The notes beneath the pieces were generated by a model. That model was not told the origin of the DNA and ran no database searches. It saw only the letters and a program-made list of their open reading frames with translations. This document shows positions 58,225 through 64,000 of a DNA stretch of 64,000 nucleotides, piece by piece. Positions within the stretch are counted from its first letter, which is position 1, and every line of letters starts with the position of its first letter. The position numbers were made by a program, and so were the translations under genes. Source of the stretch: Clostridium sp. AM22-11AC (GTDB lineage: Bacteria > Bacillota > Clostridia > Lachnospirales > Lachnospiraceae); assembly GCF_003473545.1 (NCBI RefSeq), contig NZ_QUCM01000008.1, positions 45,534-109,533 of the forward strand. The letters are read 5' to 3'.

Positions 58225-58339
58225 CTTAAAGGTCTGACTTTGCAGATACCAGAAGCTGCGGGGTTGGGCTTTTCTTTGTATATAAGGAAATTTCTCTCTG
58301 AGAGAACATATACTTATCTTCCAAAAGGAGGCAACTACT

Positions 58340-59029
58340 ATGAAACACCTTCAACGATTTGCCGGTATCCTTACTGCATTCTGCCTTATGATCATACTTT
58401 TTTTCACTTCTGTAGAAGCAGTGGTCTACTGGACTCCGGGATACTTTGAAAAAGAATATACCAAATACCAGGTTCTAGACGACCTTCCTTCTATGACTAT
58501 GGATGACCTCTTAGATGTAACAGACCAGATGATGGCATATTTAAAGGGAAAACGTGCAGACCTTCATGTTTCCACCCATATGGGCGGCGAAACCCGTGAG
58601 TTTTTCAATGAACGGGAAATTGCCCACATGGAAGATGTACAGGGACTGTTTTTAAAAGCCATTGCCCTGCGCCGGATCTGCCTGGTGGTCTGCGTCGTTA
58701 TGCTTTTATTTATGATCCTCTCAAAAGCAGACCTGCGCACATTGCTTCCTTCTTCCCTTTGTATAGGAACCGGGCTGTTTTTTGCAGTAATCGCAGCACT
58801 GGCTGCTATTATATCCACCAATTTTACAAAATATTTCATCATGTTCCACCACATGTTTTTTACCAATGACCTGTGGATCTTAGACCCGACCACAGATATG
58901 CTGATCAATATCGTGCCCGAAGGATTTTTCATGGATACTGCCGGACGCATTGCTTTTCTGTTCGGCGCCCTGTCACTGATCCTTTTTGGCATCTGCCTGA
59001 TCATGACACTGAAAAATAAACGCCGTTAA
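58340..59029 (+). CDS. TIGR01906 (DUF1461) family membrane protein
   Basis: This 229-aa protein has an N-terminal helix (FAGILTAFCLMIILFFTSVE), the region DLPSMTMDDLLDVTDQMMAY and LKGKRADLHVSTHMGGETRE, a conserved FNEREIAHMEDVQGLFLKAI and three further helices. This matches TIGR01906 integral membrane proteins, whose function is not known. AAAAGGAGG precedes the ATG. It is followed 15 bp later by the D,D-carboxypeptidase gene, probably in one operon. Confidence 0.9.
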   Translation: MKHLQRFAGILTAFCLMIILFFTSVEAVVYWTPGYFEKEYTKYQVLDDLPSMTMDDLLDVTDQMMAYLKGKRADLHVSTHMGGETREFFNEREIAHMEDVQGLFLKAIALRRICLVVCVVMLLFMILSKADLRTLLPSSLCIGTGLFFAVIAALAAIISTNFTKYFIMFHHMFFTNDLWILDPTTDMLINIVPEGFFMDTAGRIAFLFGALSLILFGICLIMTLKNKRR

Positions 59030-59044
59030 CAGGAGCTGCTTATA

Positions 59045-60574
59045 ATGAAACGAATTCTTTCTTTTATCCTCAGTATCAATCTGATCTTTATCCTGGTTCC
59101 CGGAACCGTTCTGGCCGCGCCTTCCTGGCCGTCTGCTGTCTCTATTGAAGCAGATGGCGGTATTCTTATGGAAGCGCAGACCGGAACGGTTCTTTTTGCT
59201 AAAAATGAGGACCAGCCTTATTATCCTGCCAGCATTACGAAGATCCTCACTGCCCTTATTGTATTAGAGCACTGCAGTTTAGATGAAGAAGTAACCTTCT
59301 CCCATGATGATGTTTACAATGTGGAAGCAGGCAGCAGTACAGCAGGTATTGACGAAGGAGATGTCCTTACGGTCCGTGACTGCCTGTACGCCCTTATGCT
59401 GGCTTCTGCCAACGAAAGTGCAAATGCCCTTGCCTGCCACGTAAGCGGCTCCAGAGAAGCCTTTGCAGAGCTTATGAACCAGACTGCAGAAAGCCTTGGA
59501 TGTACAGGAAGCCATTTTGCCAATCCAAGTGGTTTAAACGATGAAAATCATTACACCACTGCCCATGACATGGCCCTGATCACCAGAGCAGCCATCCAGA
59601 ACCCGGACTTCTTAGAGATCGATGGCGCACGCAACTACAAGCTTCCGCCTACCAAGCGCAATTTGGAAGGCGGTTATGTAGCCAACCACCACCGTATGCT
59701 GGTAAAAAACACATCTGTGTACTATCCAGGGGCTTTTGCCGGAAAGACAGGTTACACTTCCATTGCGGGCAATACCCTTGTTACCTGTGCAGAGAAAAAC
59801 GATATGACCCTGATCGCCGTTGTTTTAAACGGGCATCAGACTCATTATTCCGATACCAAGGCTCTTTTTGACTTTGGTTTTGATCGTTTCCAGGCGTTAA
59901 AAGCGGTAGACCATGAAACCTCTTACCAGGCACTTGATAACGATATGACCATCGGCGGCATGACTGCCCAGGACAATGTTTCCCTGGAGTTAGACAAAAA
60001 CAGTCTTGTGATCATTCCAAAAGATGCCGATTTCTCTGACACAGAAGCTTCCCTTTCTTACGAATTGGATGAAAATGCGCCGGATCATGCTATTGCCCGC
60101 ATTTTATATGAATACCAGGGCCATTCCATTGGACAGGTCTATCTGTGCTCTGCTGCCCATACACAGGCAAATACAGAAAACATATCCGCCGGATCACAGG
60201 CACCCGCTGCACAGACAGAAACCGGCACTGCTGCTCCTGCAGAAACTCCCGAGCAAAAGGAAATTCCTGATGCAAATGCCCGTTCCAGCGCACAGACACG
60301 TTCCTCCGCTTCCAAAAAGGCATTTCCATTCCTTTTAGTGGGGATCTGCTCTGCAGCCCTGATCATTGTAGGCGTGATCCTTTTTCTCCTTCTCCATTCT
60401 CACAGGAAGGAAAAAGAAGATCTGCTCCTGCGCCGTAAGCGCCGTCTGGAACGCCTGGAAGATATCGGTTATTCTTCTTCCGATTTTGACCAGCTTCTCT
60501 CCCAGAAAAGAAGTTCCACTCCTGCTTACAAAAAGCAGACACACAAAGTAAAGCGGCCCCGTAAAAAATGGTAA
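59045..60574 (+). CDS. D-alanyl-D-alanine carboxypeptidase (PBP5-type) with C-terminal membrane helix
   Basis: This 509-aa penicillin-binding protein has a signal peptide (FILSINLIFILVPGTVLAAP, cleavage near 25). SxxK is in YPASITKILTALIVLEHC (about 59-64), SxN in MLASANESANALACHVSG (about 120), KTG in FAGKTGYTSIAGNTLVTC (about 240). A linker rich in A/T/P/Q and a membrane helix (AFPFLLVGICSAALIIVGVI) near 435-460 are followed by a basic cytoplasmic tail of about 45 residues, unlike the short amphipathic end of PBP5. It trims terminal D-Ala from peptidoglycan. GGAGCT precedes the ATG. Confidence 0.94.
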   Translation: MKRILSFILSINLIFILVPGTVLAAPSWPSAVSIEADGGILMEAQTGTVLFAKNEDQPYYPASITKILTALIVLEHCSLDEEVTFSHDDVYNVEAGSSTAGIDEGDVLTVRDCLYALMLASANESANALACHVSGSREAFAELMNQTAESLGCTGSHFANPSGLNDENHYTTAHDMALITRAAIQNPDFLEIDGARNYKLPPTKRNLEGGYVANHHRMLVKNTSVYYPGAFAGKTGYTSIAGNTLVTCAEKNDMTLIAVVLNGHQTHYSDTKALFDFGFDRFQALKAVDHETSYQALDNDMTIGGMTAQDNVSLELDKNSLVIIPKDADFSDTEASLSYELDENAPDHAIARILYEYQGHSIGQVYLCSAAHTQANTENISAGSQAPAAQTETGTAAPAETPEQKEIPDANARSSAQTRSSASKKAFPFLLVGICSAALIIVGVILFLLLHSHRKEKEDLLLRRKRRLERLEDIGYSSSDFDQLLSQKRSSTPAYKKQTHKVKRPRKKW

Positions 60575-60586
60575 CACTCTCTTACA

Positions 60587-60615
60587 TTGCGCTTATAAGC
60601 AGAATGAATTATAAT
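60587..60615 (+). promoter_or_regulatory. Promoter of the KdpDE-like two-component operon
   Basis: TTGCGC (60587-60592) and TATAAT (60610-60615) are 17 bp apart, 29 bp before the ATG at 60645. Confidence 0.65.
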
Positions 60616-60644
60616 ATAATTATCCTAATACTGAGGTAAATATT

Positions 60645-61766
60645 ATGATTTTAAAAAAAGGCTCTTTGAAAAAACTGCCCGCGCTATTAAAAGTTACTTT
60701 TTTCAATACACTGCACACACTTCCTATAACGGTCGCCTGTATGGCGGTAGCTACGTTGACTGCCAATGCCATCTTTCATCTCAGCGGTAATGCCATTAAT
60801 GTATCGATCATCTACATCCTGGCCATTCTGCTCCACGCCCGTTATACCAAATGCTACAGTGCCGGTATCATCGCTTCTCTTTACAGCGTGTTCTGGGTCA
60901 ATTACGCTTATACTTACCCATATATGACCCTGAATTTTACATTGAGCGGCTACCCGCTGACATTCGTGGGAATGACCTTTATCTCCTGTTTCACCAGCAG
61001 TATCTGCATCATGCTCTCCAAACAGAGCGTACAGATCCAGGAAAAGGACCGTATGCTGATGCAGGCGGAAAAAGAAACTATGCGTGCCAATCTGCTGCGC
61101 GCCATGTCCCATGACCTGCGTACCCCTCTTACCACGATCATTGGTTCCAGCGCTGCCTACTTAGAGCAGGAAAATGAAATGTCACCGGAGGAAAAGCGGA
61201 AGCTGATCCACAATATTGAAGAAGATGCCCAGTGGCTTTTAAACATGGTAGAAAACCTGCTTTCTGTTACACGCATCCAGGATGACAAAGGCATTACCAG
61301 TGTTACAAAAACAGATGAATCCCTGGAAGAAGTGATCTCAGAAGCAGTCAGACGCTTCCATAAGCGTTTTCCAGGCGTAACTGTCCAGGTTCATATTCCT
61401 GAGTCCTTTATCATGGTCCCCATGGATGCCATGCTCATTGAGCAGGTTATTAACAATCTCTTAGAAAATGCACATTTTCATTCCGGCAGCGAAAAGCCCA
61501 TTGAATTAAAAGTACGTACAGAAAATGGAGTACTTTATATTACTATTAAAGACCACGGAAAAGGTATTGATCCTAAGCGGCTCCCAACCCTTTTTGATGG
61601 CGGTGGCGTAAACACAAATGAATCCGGCGACAGCCACAAAGGAATGGGAATCGGGCTTTCGATCTGTAAAACTATTATCAATGCCCATGGCGGTATGATC
61701 CAGGCTGCAAATCATGCAGATGGCGCCATGTTTACTTTTACCTTACCCGACTGGAAGGAGTATTAA
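60645..61766 (+). CDS. KdpD-like sensor kinase lacking the N-terminal KdpD/USP domains
   Basis: This 373-aa kinase starts with a DUF4118 four-helix membrane unit (TLPITVACMAVATLTANAIF, SIIYILAILLHARYTKCYSA, GIIASLYSVFWVNYAYTYPY, TFVGMTFISCFTSSICIMLS), as in the middle of KdpD. It is followed by HisKA with LLRAMSHDLRTPLTTIIGSS and HATPase_c (EQVINNLLENAHFHS, GMGIGLSICKTIINAHGGMI). The about 400-residue cytoplasmic KdpD sensing region is absent. No kdpABC genes are nearby, so the target may not be potassium transport. It is co-transcribed with its regulator, 2 bp apart. Confidence 0.9.
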   Translation: MILKKGSLKKLPALLKVTFFNTLHTLPITVACMAVATLTANAIFHLSGNAINVSIIYILAILLHARYTKCYSAGIIASLYSVFWVNYAYTYPYMTLNFTLSGYPLTFVGMTFISCFTSSICIMLSKQSVQIQEKDRMLMQAEKETMRANLLRAMSHDLRTPLTTIIGSSAAYLEQENEMSPEEKRKLIHNIEEDAQWLLNMVENLLSVTRIQDDKGITSVTKTDESLEEVISEAVRRFHKRFPGVTVQVHIPESFIMVPMDAMLIEQVINNLLENAHFHSGSEKPIELKVRTENGVLYITIKDHGKGIDPKRLPTLFDGGGVNTNESGDSHKGMGIGLSICKTIINAHGGMIQAANHADGAMFTFTLPDWKEY

Positions 61767-61768
61767 TT

Positions 61769-62461
61769 ATGACTACGAAAGCAAATATCATCATTATTGA
61801 AGACGAAAAAAATATCTGCAGTTTTATTGAACATATTTTAGAGCCTCAGGGCTACCGGGTGATCAGCGCCAATACAGGAAAGGAAGGCTTACAGTACATC
61901 ACTTCCGAGCATCCGGATGTGATCCTGTTAGATTTAGGTCTGCCGGATATGGACGGCTTAAAGCTCATTGAACAGGTCCGTTCCTGGAGCATCACTCCGA
62001 TTATCGTTATCTCTGCCAGAACCCTTGAAAAGAGCAAGATCGCTGCTTTGGATCTGGGCGCAGATGACTATCTCACCAAGCCATTTGGTACAGGAGAGCT
62101 TCTGGCACGTATCCGTACCGCTCTGCGCCATTCCCAGCGCAACCAGCATATTGGAAGCTCCAAATACCAGGTAGGCGATCTGTTGGTGGATTTTGAACGC
62201 CGTCTGGTAAAAGTAAAAGATCAGGAGATCCATTTAACCCAGATCGAATACAAACTGGTATGTCTTCTTGCCCAGAATGCAGGACGGGTCATGACCTATG
62301 AGTCCATTATCACAAAGATCTGGGGACCCTATGCAGACAATGACAACCAGATCCTGCGTGTAAACATGGCCCACATCCGCCGGAAACTGGAAGAAAATCC
62401 GGCAGAACCACAGTACATTTTTACAGAGATCGGTGTTGGCTACCGCATGCGTGAAGAATAG
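61769..62461 (+). CDS. KdpE-like OmpR-family response regulator
   Basis: This 230-aa regulator has a receiver domain with IIIEDEKNICSFIEHILEPQ, phosphoacceptor Asp in VILLDLGLPDMDGLKLIEQV (about 54) and Lys in DDYLTKPFGTGELLARIRTA. The winged-helix output (LTQIEYKLVCLLAQNAGRVM, DNQILRVNMAHIRRKLEENP, YIFTEIGVGYRM) resembles KdpE. Its partner is the kinase just upstream. A strong bidirectional terminator follows. Confidence 0.93.
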   Translation: MTTKANIIIIEDEKNICSFIEHILEPQGYRVISANTGKEGLQYITSEHPDVILLDLGLPDMDGLKLIEQVRSWSITPIIVISARTLEKSKIAALDLGADDYLTKPFGTGELLARIRTALRHSQRNQHIGSSKYQVGDLLVDFERRLVKVKDQEIHLTQIEYKLVCLLAQNAGRVMTYESIITKIWGPYADNDNQILRVNMAHIRRKLEENPAEPQYIFTEIGVGYRMREE

Positions 62462-62467
62462 TAAATT

Positions 62468-62515
62468 AAAAAGAAGAATTCGCCCAGCCTACTGTTTGGA
62501 CGAATTCTTCTTTTT
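62468..62515. terminator. Bidirectional terminator between regulator and exonuclease genes
   Basis: AAAAAGAAGAATTCG (62468-62482) and CGAATTCTTCTTTTT (62501-62515) form a 15-bp stem. The exonuclease stop codon (62489) lies in the loop, so the coding end and terminator overlap. Confidence 0.92.
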
Positions 62516-63439
62516 CTTTTTATTATCTTCTCTTTTCTGTACTAGCATAGGCAGCGCCTCTTCTCCAACTGCCTTGATCGTCTTTACTGCATAATACAGA
62601 TCCTGTTCCGATTTCTTCACCCGGATCTTGCCCTTCATATAACCATGTTCCGGACAAATACCCAGTGCAAAATAAAACCGCTGCCCATAAGAAAACCAGC
62701 GGATCTTTTTCCGCAGCATCCTTGAACACTTTACACAGATGATATCCGATATTTCCTTATCCTTAAGGATCTCTTCCTTACAGTCAAATTCCCCTGAAAT
62801 ATATTTGGAATACTCCGGAAATTTCAACTTATAGCTGCTTCCCCGCTCAGGAAGCCGGTAATAATCAATGGATCTGTATATCCCATATGTTTCCATATGG
62901 ATCATACGAAGGGTCCGGCCTGTATACACCGCATCATCCAAGGCCCGGTGAAACGGACGCTCCTGGTTCAATTCAAGCTGTTCCACTGCATGGTCCAGGG
63001 AAATACGGCTCTTTCCATCAGAATACTCCAGAGAATACAGTTTCTGTACATCGTAATACAATAAGGGCCTTGGAAACGGTATTTCCATACCATGATAGGT
63101 CATATTCCTCTGAAGCTCTGTCAGATCCATCGATCCCCAGGTACAGAAAACATATTCATCTTCCCCGCACCAGTTCAGGAAATCCTCCATCACAACCGGA
63201 AATGGCTGCCCCTTTTTACAAAGCTCCTCCATATCCATATGGGTCACTTCTGATATTTTAAAATGCATTTCTTTATATGCTTTCGGCTGGACCAGACGAT
63301 GGAATTCGCTTACCTGCTTCATCTGACTGTTCAGCTTCACAGCTCCAATTTCAATAATCTCAAAAGGCATATGCTCCACAGAGCATTCTTTCCCCTCCGC
63401 GCTCTGGTTCCACTCCAGATCAAATACAATATAATTCAT
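62489..63439 (-). CDS. DEDDh 3'-5' exonuclease family protein
   Basis: This 316-aa protein has the DEDDh exonuclease core: YIVFDLEWNQSAEGK (Asp and Glu at about 7 and 9), FEIIEIGAVKLNSQ, TWGSMDLTELQRNM, and HRALDDAVYTGRTLRMIHME (His and Asp near 165). The C-terminal 120 residues hold a possible zinc ribbon (CVKCSRMLRKK, then GICPEHGYMKG). It ends in a Lys-rich tail. Similar proteins resemble KapD; whether the substrate is RNA or DNA cannot be told. Confidence 0.88.
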   Translation of the reverse strand: MNYIVFDLEWNQSAEGKECSVEHMPFEIIEIGAVKLNSQMKQVSEFHRLVQPKAYKEMHFKISEVTHMDMEELCKKGQPFPVVMEDFLNWCGEDEYVFCTWGSMDLTELQRNMTYHGMEIPFPRPLLYYDVQKLYSLEYSDGKSRISLDHAVEQLELNQERPFHRALDDAVYTGRTLRMIHMETYGIYRSIDYYRLPERGSSYKLKFPEYSKYISGEFDCKEEILKDKEISDIICVKCSRMLRKKIRWFSYGQRFYFALGICPEHGYMKGKIRVKKSEQDLYYAVKTIKAVGEEALPMLVQKREDNKKKKKNSSKQ

Positions 63440-63513
63440 GTCTTTATCCTGTCAAATTTTTTCCTTATACATAGTACCATATTGACCTCAATATGAAAAG
63501 GGCATATTTCAGA

Positions 63514-63542
63514 CAAAAAAAGAACCACATTTCTGTGATTCT
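63514..63542 (-). terminator. Terminator of the tRNA Asn-Glu-Cys unit
   Basis: AGAACCACA (63521-63529) pairs with TGTGATTCT (63534-63542, one G-U), with seven T on the minus strand after it. Confidence 0.88.
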
Positions 63543-63548
63543 TTAGAG

Positions 63549-63619
63549 AGGCGACAACCGGAATCGAACCGGTGATAGAGGTGTTGCAGACCTTTGCCTT
63601 ACCGCTTGGCTATGTCGCC
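63549..63619 (-). tRNA. tRNA-Cys (anticodon GCA)
   Basis: Acceptor GGCGACA/TGTCGCC, anticodon loop CTGCAAC (GCA), T-arm ACCGG-TTCGATT-CCGGT. It is the last gene of the three-tRNA unit. Confidence 0.95.
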
Positions 63620-63632
63620 ATATTTAGTTAAA

Positions 63633-63704
63633 TGACCCCAAGGGGATTCGGACCCCTGTTACCGCCGTGAAAGGGCGATGTCTTAACCGCTTGACCATGG
63701 GGCC
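63633..63704 (-). tRNA. tRNA-Glu (anticodon TTC)
   Basis: Acceptor GGCCCCA/TGGGGTC (one G-U), anticodon loop CTTTCAC (TTC), T-loop GGTCCGAATCC, which has TCCGAAT instead of the common TTCGAAT, a known variant in tRNA-Glu. Confidence 0.95.
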
Positions 63705-63730
63705 TTGCTAAAAATATAAACTTTGTAAAA

Positions 63731-63803
63731 CTCCCCGAGTAGGACTCGAACCTACGACCCAACGGTTAACAGCCGTTTGCTCTACCGACTGAGCTATCGA
63801 GGA
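63731..63803 (-). tRNA. tRNA-Asn (anticodon GTT)
   Basis: Acceptor TCCTCGA/TCGGGGA (one T-G), anticodon loop CTGTTAA (GTT), T-loop GGTTCGAGTCC. It is the first tRNA of the unit seen in this window; the leader region continues to the right edge. Confidence 0.95.
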
Positions 63804-64000
63804 ATATTGACGGTAGAAGGTACATACCTTCAAAACCACATATTGAACTGTTGATCTTCCGAATACTTTACAACCTTTGTTATCCAACTCCGCGGCGGTC
63901 ATTCGAAAAATCTTCGATTTTCCTCATGTCATTGGCTTCGCCAATGCCTGAAGTCTTCCAGATCCGACCTTATGAAAGTAAACTTTCAACGGTCTCCTCT
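63804..64000 (-). other. Structured non-coding leader upstream of the tRNA unit
   Basis: No gene is recognised. Four short perfect hairpins follow one another: GAAGGTA-CA-TACCTTC (63816-63831), AAAATC-TTC-GATTTT (63907-63921), CATTGGC-TTC-GCCAATG (63930-63946) and GAAAGT-AA-ACTTTC (63975-63988). The outermost GACC...GGTC may close the last. It could be the spacer after an rRNA operon lying to the right, but no rRNA is visible here. Confidence 0.5.

Noticed and set aside
63804..64000. 5S or 23S rRNA end at the right edge
   Set aside because: I searched by eye for 5S and 23S 3' consensus motifs and found none in the visible bases.

Overview
The window looks like a Lachnospiraceae-type Firmicute (class Clostridia). 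The evidence is the spore-forming gene order mazG-hup-rqcP / yabP-yabQ-divIC-spoIIE-tilS-hpt-ftsH, a nine-gene V-type ATPase operon, Gram-positive ribosome binding sites, and conjugative DNA of the Tn1549/CTn kind common in gut Clostridia. The species cannot be fixed from sequence reading alone.

Positions 1 to about 17,900 are mobile DNA with at least two layers. The outer layer (about 9,456-17,900, all on the minus strand) is one end of a Tn1549-like integrative conjugative element (ICE). Its genes run from DUF6075, DUF3970, parA, parB and a RepA_N initiator through a small membrane protein, an HNH protein, two unknown genes, pcfB and the VirD4 coupling protein to the 5' part of maff2. Inserted inside maff2 is a complete integrative mobilizable element (IME, about 299-9,455). 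It carries a large serine recombinase, TnpW, a helicase loader, a replisome organizer, a relaxase with MobC, a probable oriT, a sigma factor/HTH_16 pair, and two cargo units: an alpha/beta hydrolase and a PadR-DUF2812 pair. The two halves of maff2 can be rejoined in frame across a 4-bp core (TTTG), and the IME ends carry matching imperfect inverted repeats. Left of position 266 is further foreign DNA with a cut-off XRE regulator. The ICE appears to end inside an ECF transporter S-component gene, whose C-terminus is lost near 17,900.

Positions 17,900-38,600 are chromosome. They hold nucleoside salvage (ECF S component and nucleoside phosphorylase), an isochorismatase-family hydrolase, a large two-component system next to an NlpC/P60 lipoprotein, a MerR-like protein, dnaB-rplI-gdpP, tRNA-Tyr and tRNA-Leu, a cytoplasmic GH13 enzyme, then ftsH-hpt-tilS and a soluble SpoIIE-type phosphatase.

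Positions 38,700-45,400 hold divIC-yabQ-yabP and rqcP-hup-mazG, the usual block, but split by about 4.7 kb that carries a WYL regulator, a divergent SpoVK-like AAA+ ATPase, a small unknown protein and a TetR regulator. Positions 45,471-53,908 are the V-ATPase operon. Positions 54,100-64,000 hold a DUF4145/SH3 protein, trmB, a Cys-rich microprotein, an MscS channel flanked by two identical inverted tRNA-Lys loci, a TIGR01906 membrane protein, a D,D-carboxypeptidase, a KdpDE-like two-component system, a DEDDh exonuclease and a tRNA Cys-Glu-Asn cluster.

The strongest leads for new biology are the IME-in-maff2 nesting with readable att sites, a tandem array of seven 23-bp iteron-like repeats inside repA, a repeated set of leader-ORF/terminator/palindrome modules in the ICE operon, and the WYL-AAA+ cassette inside the sporulation cluster.
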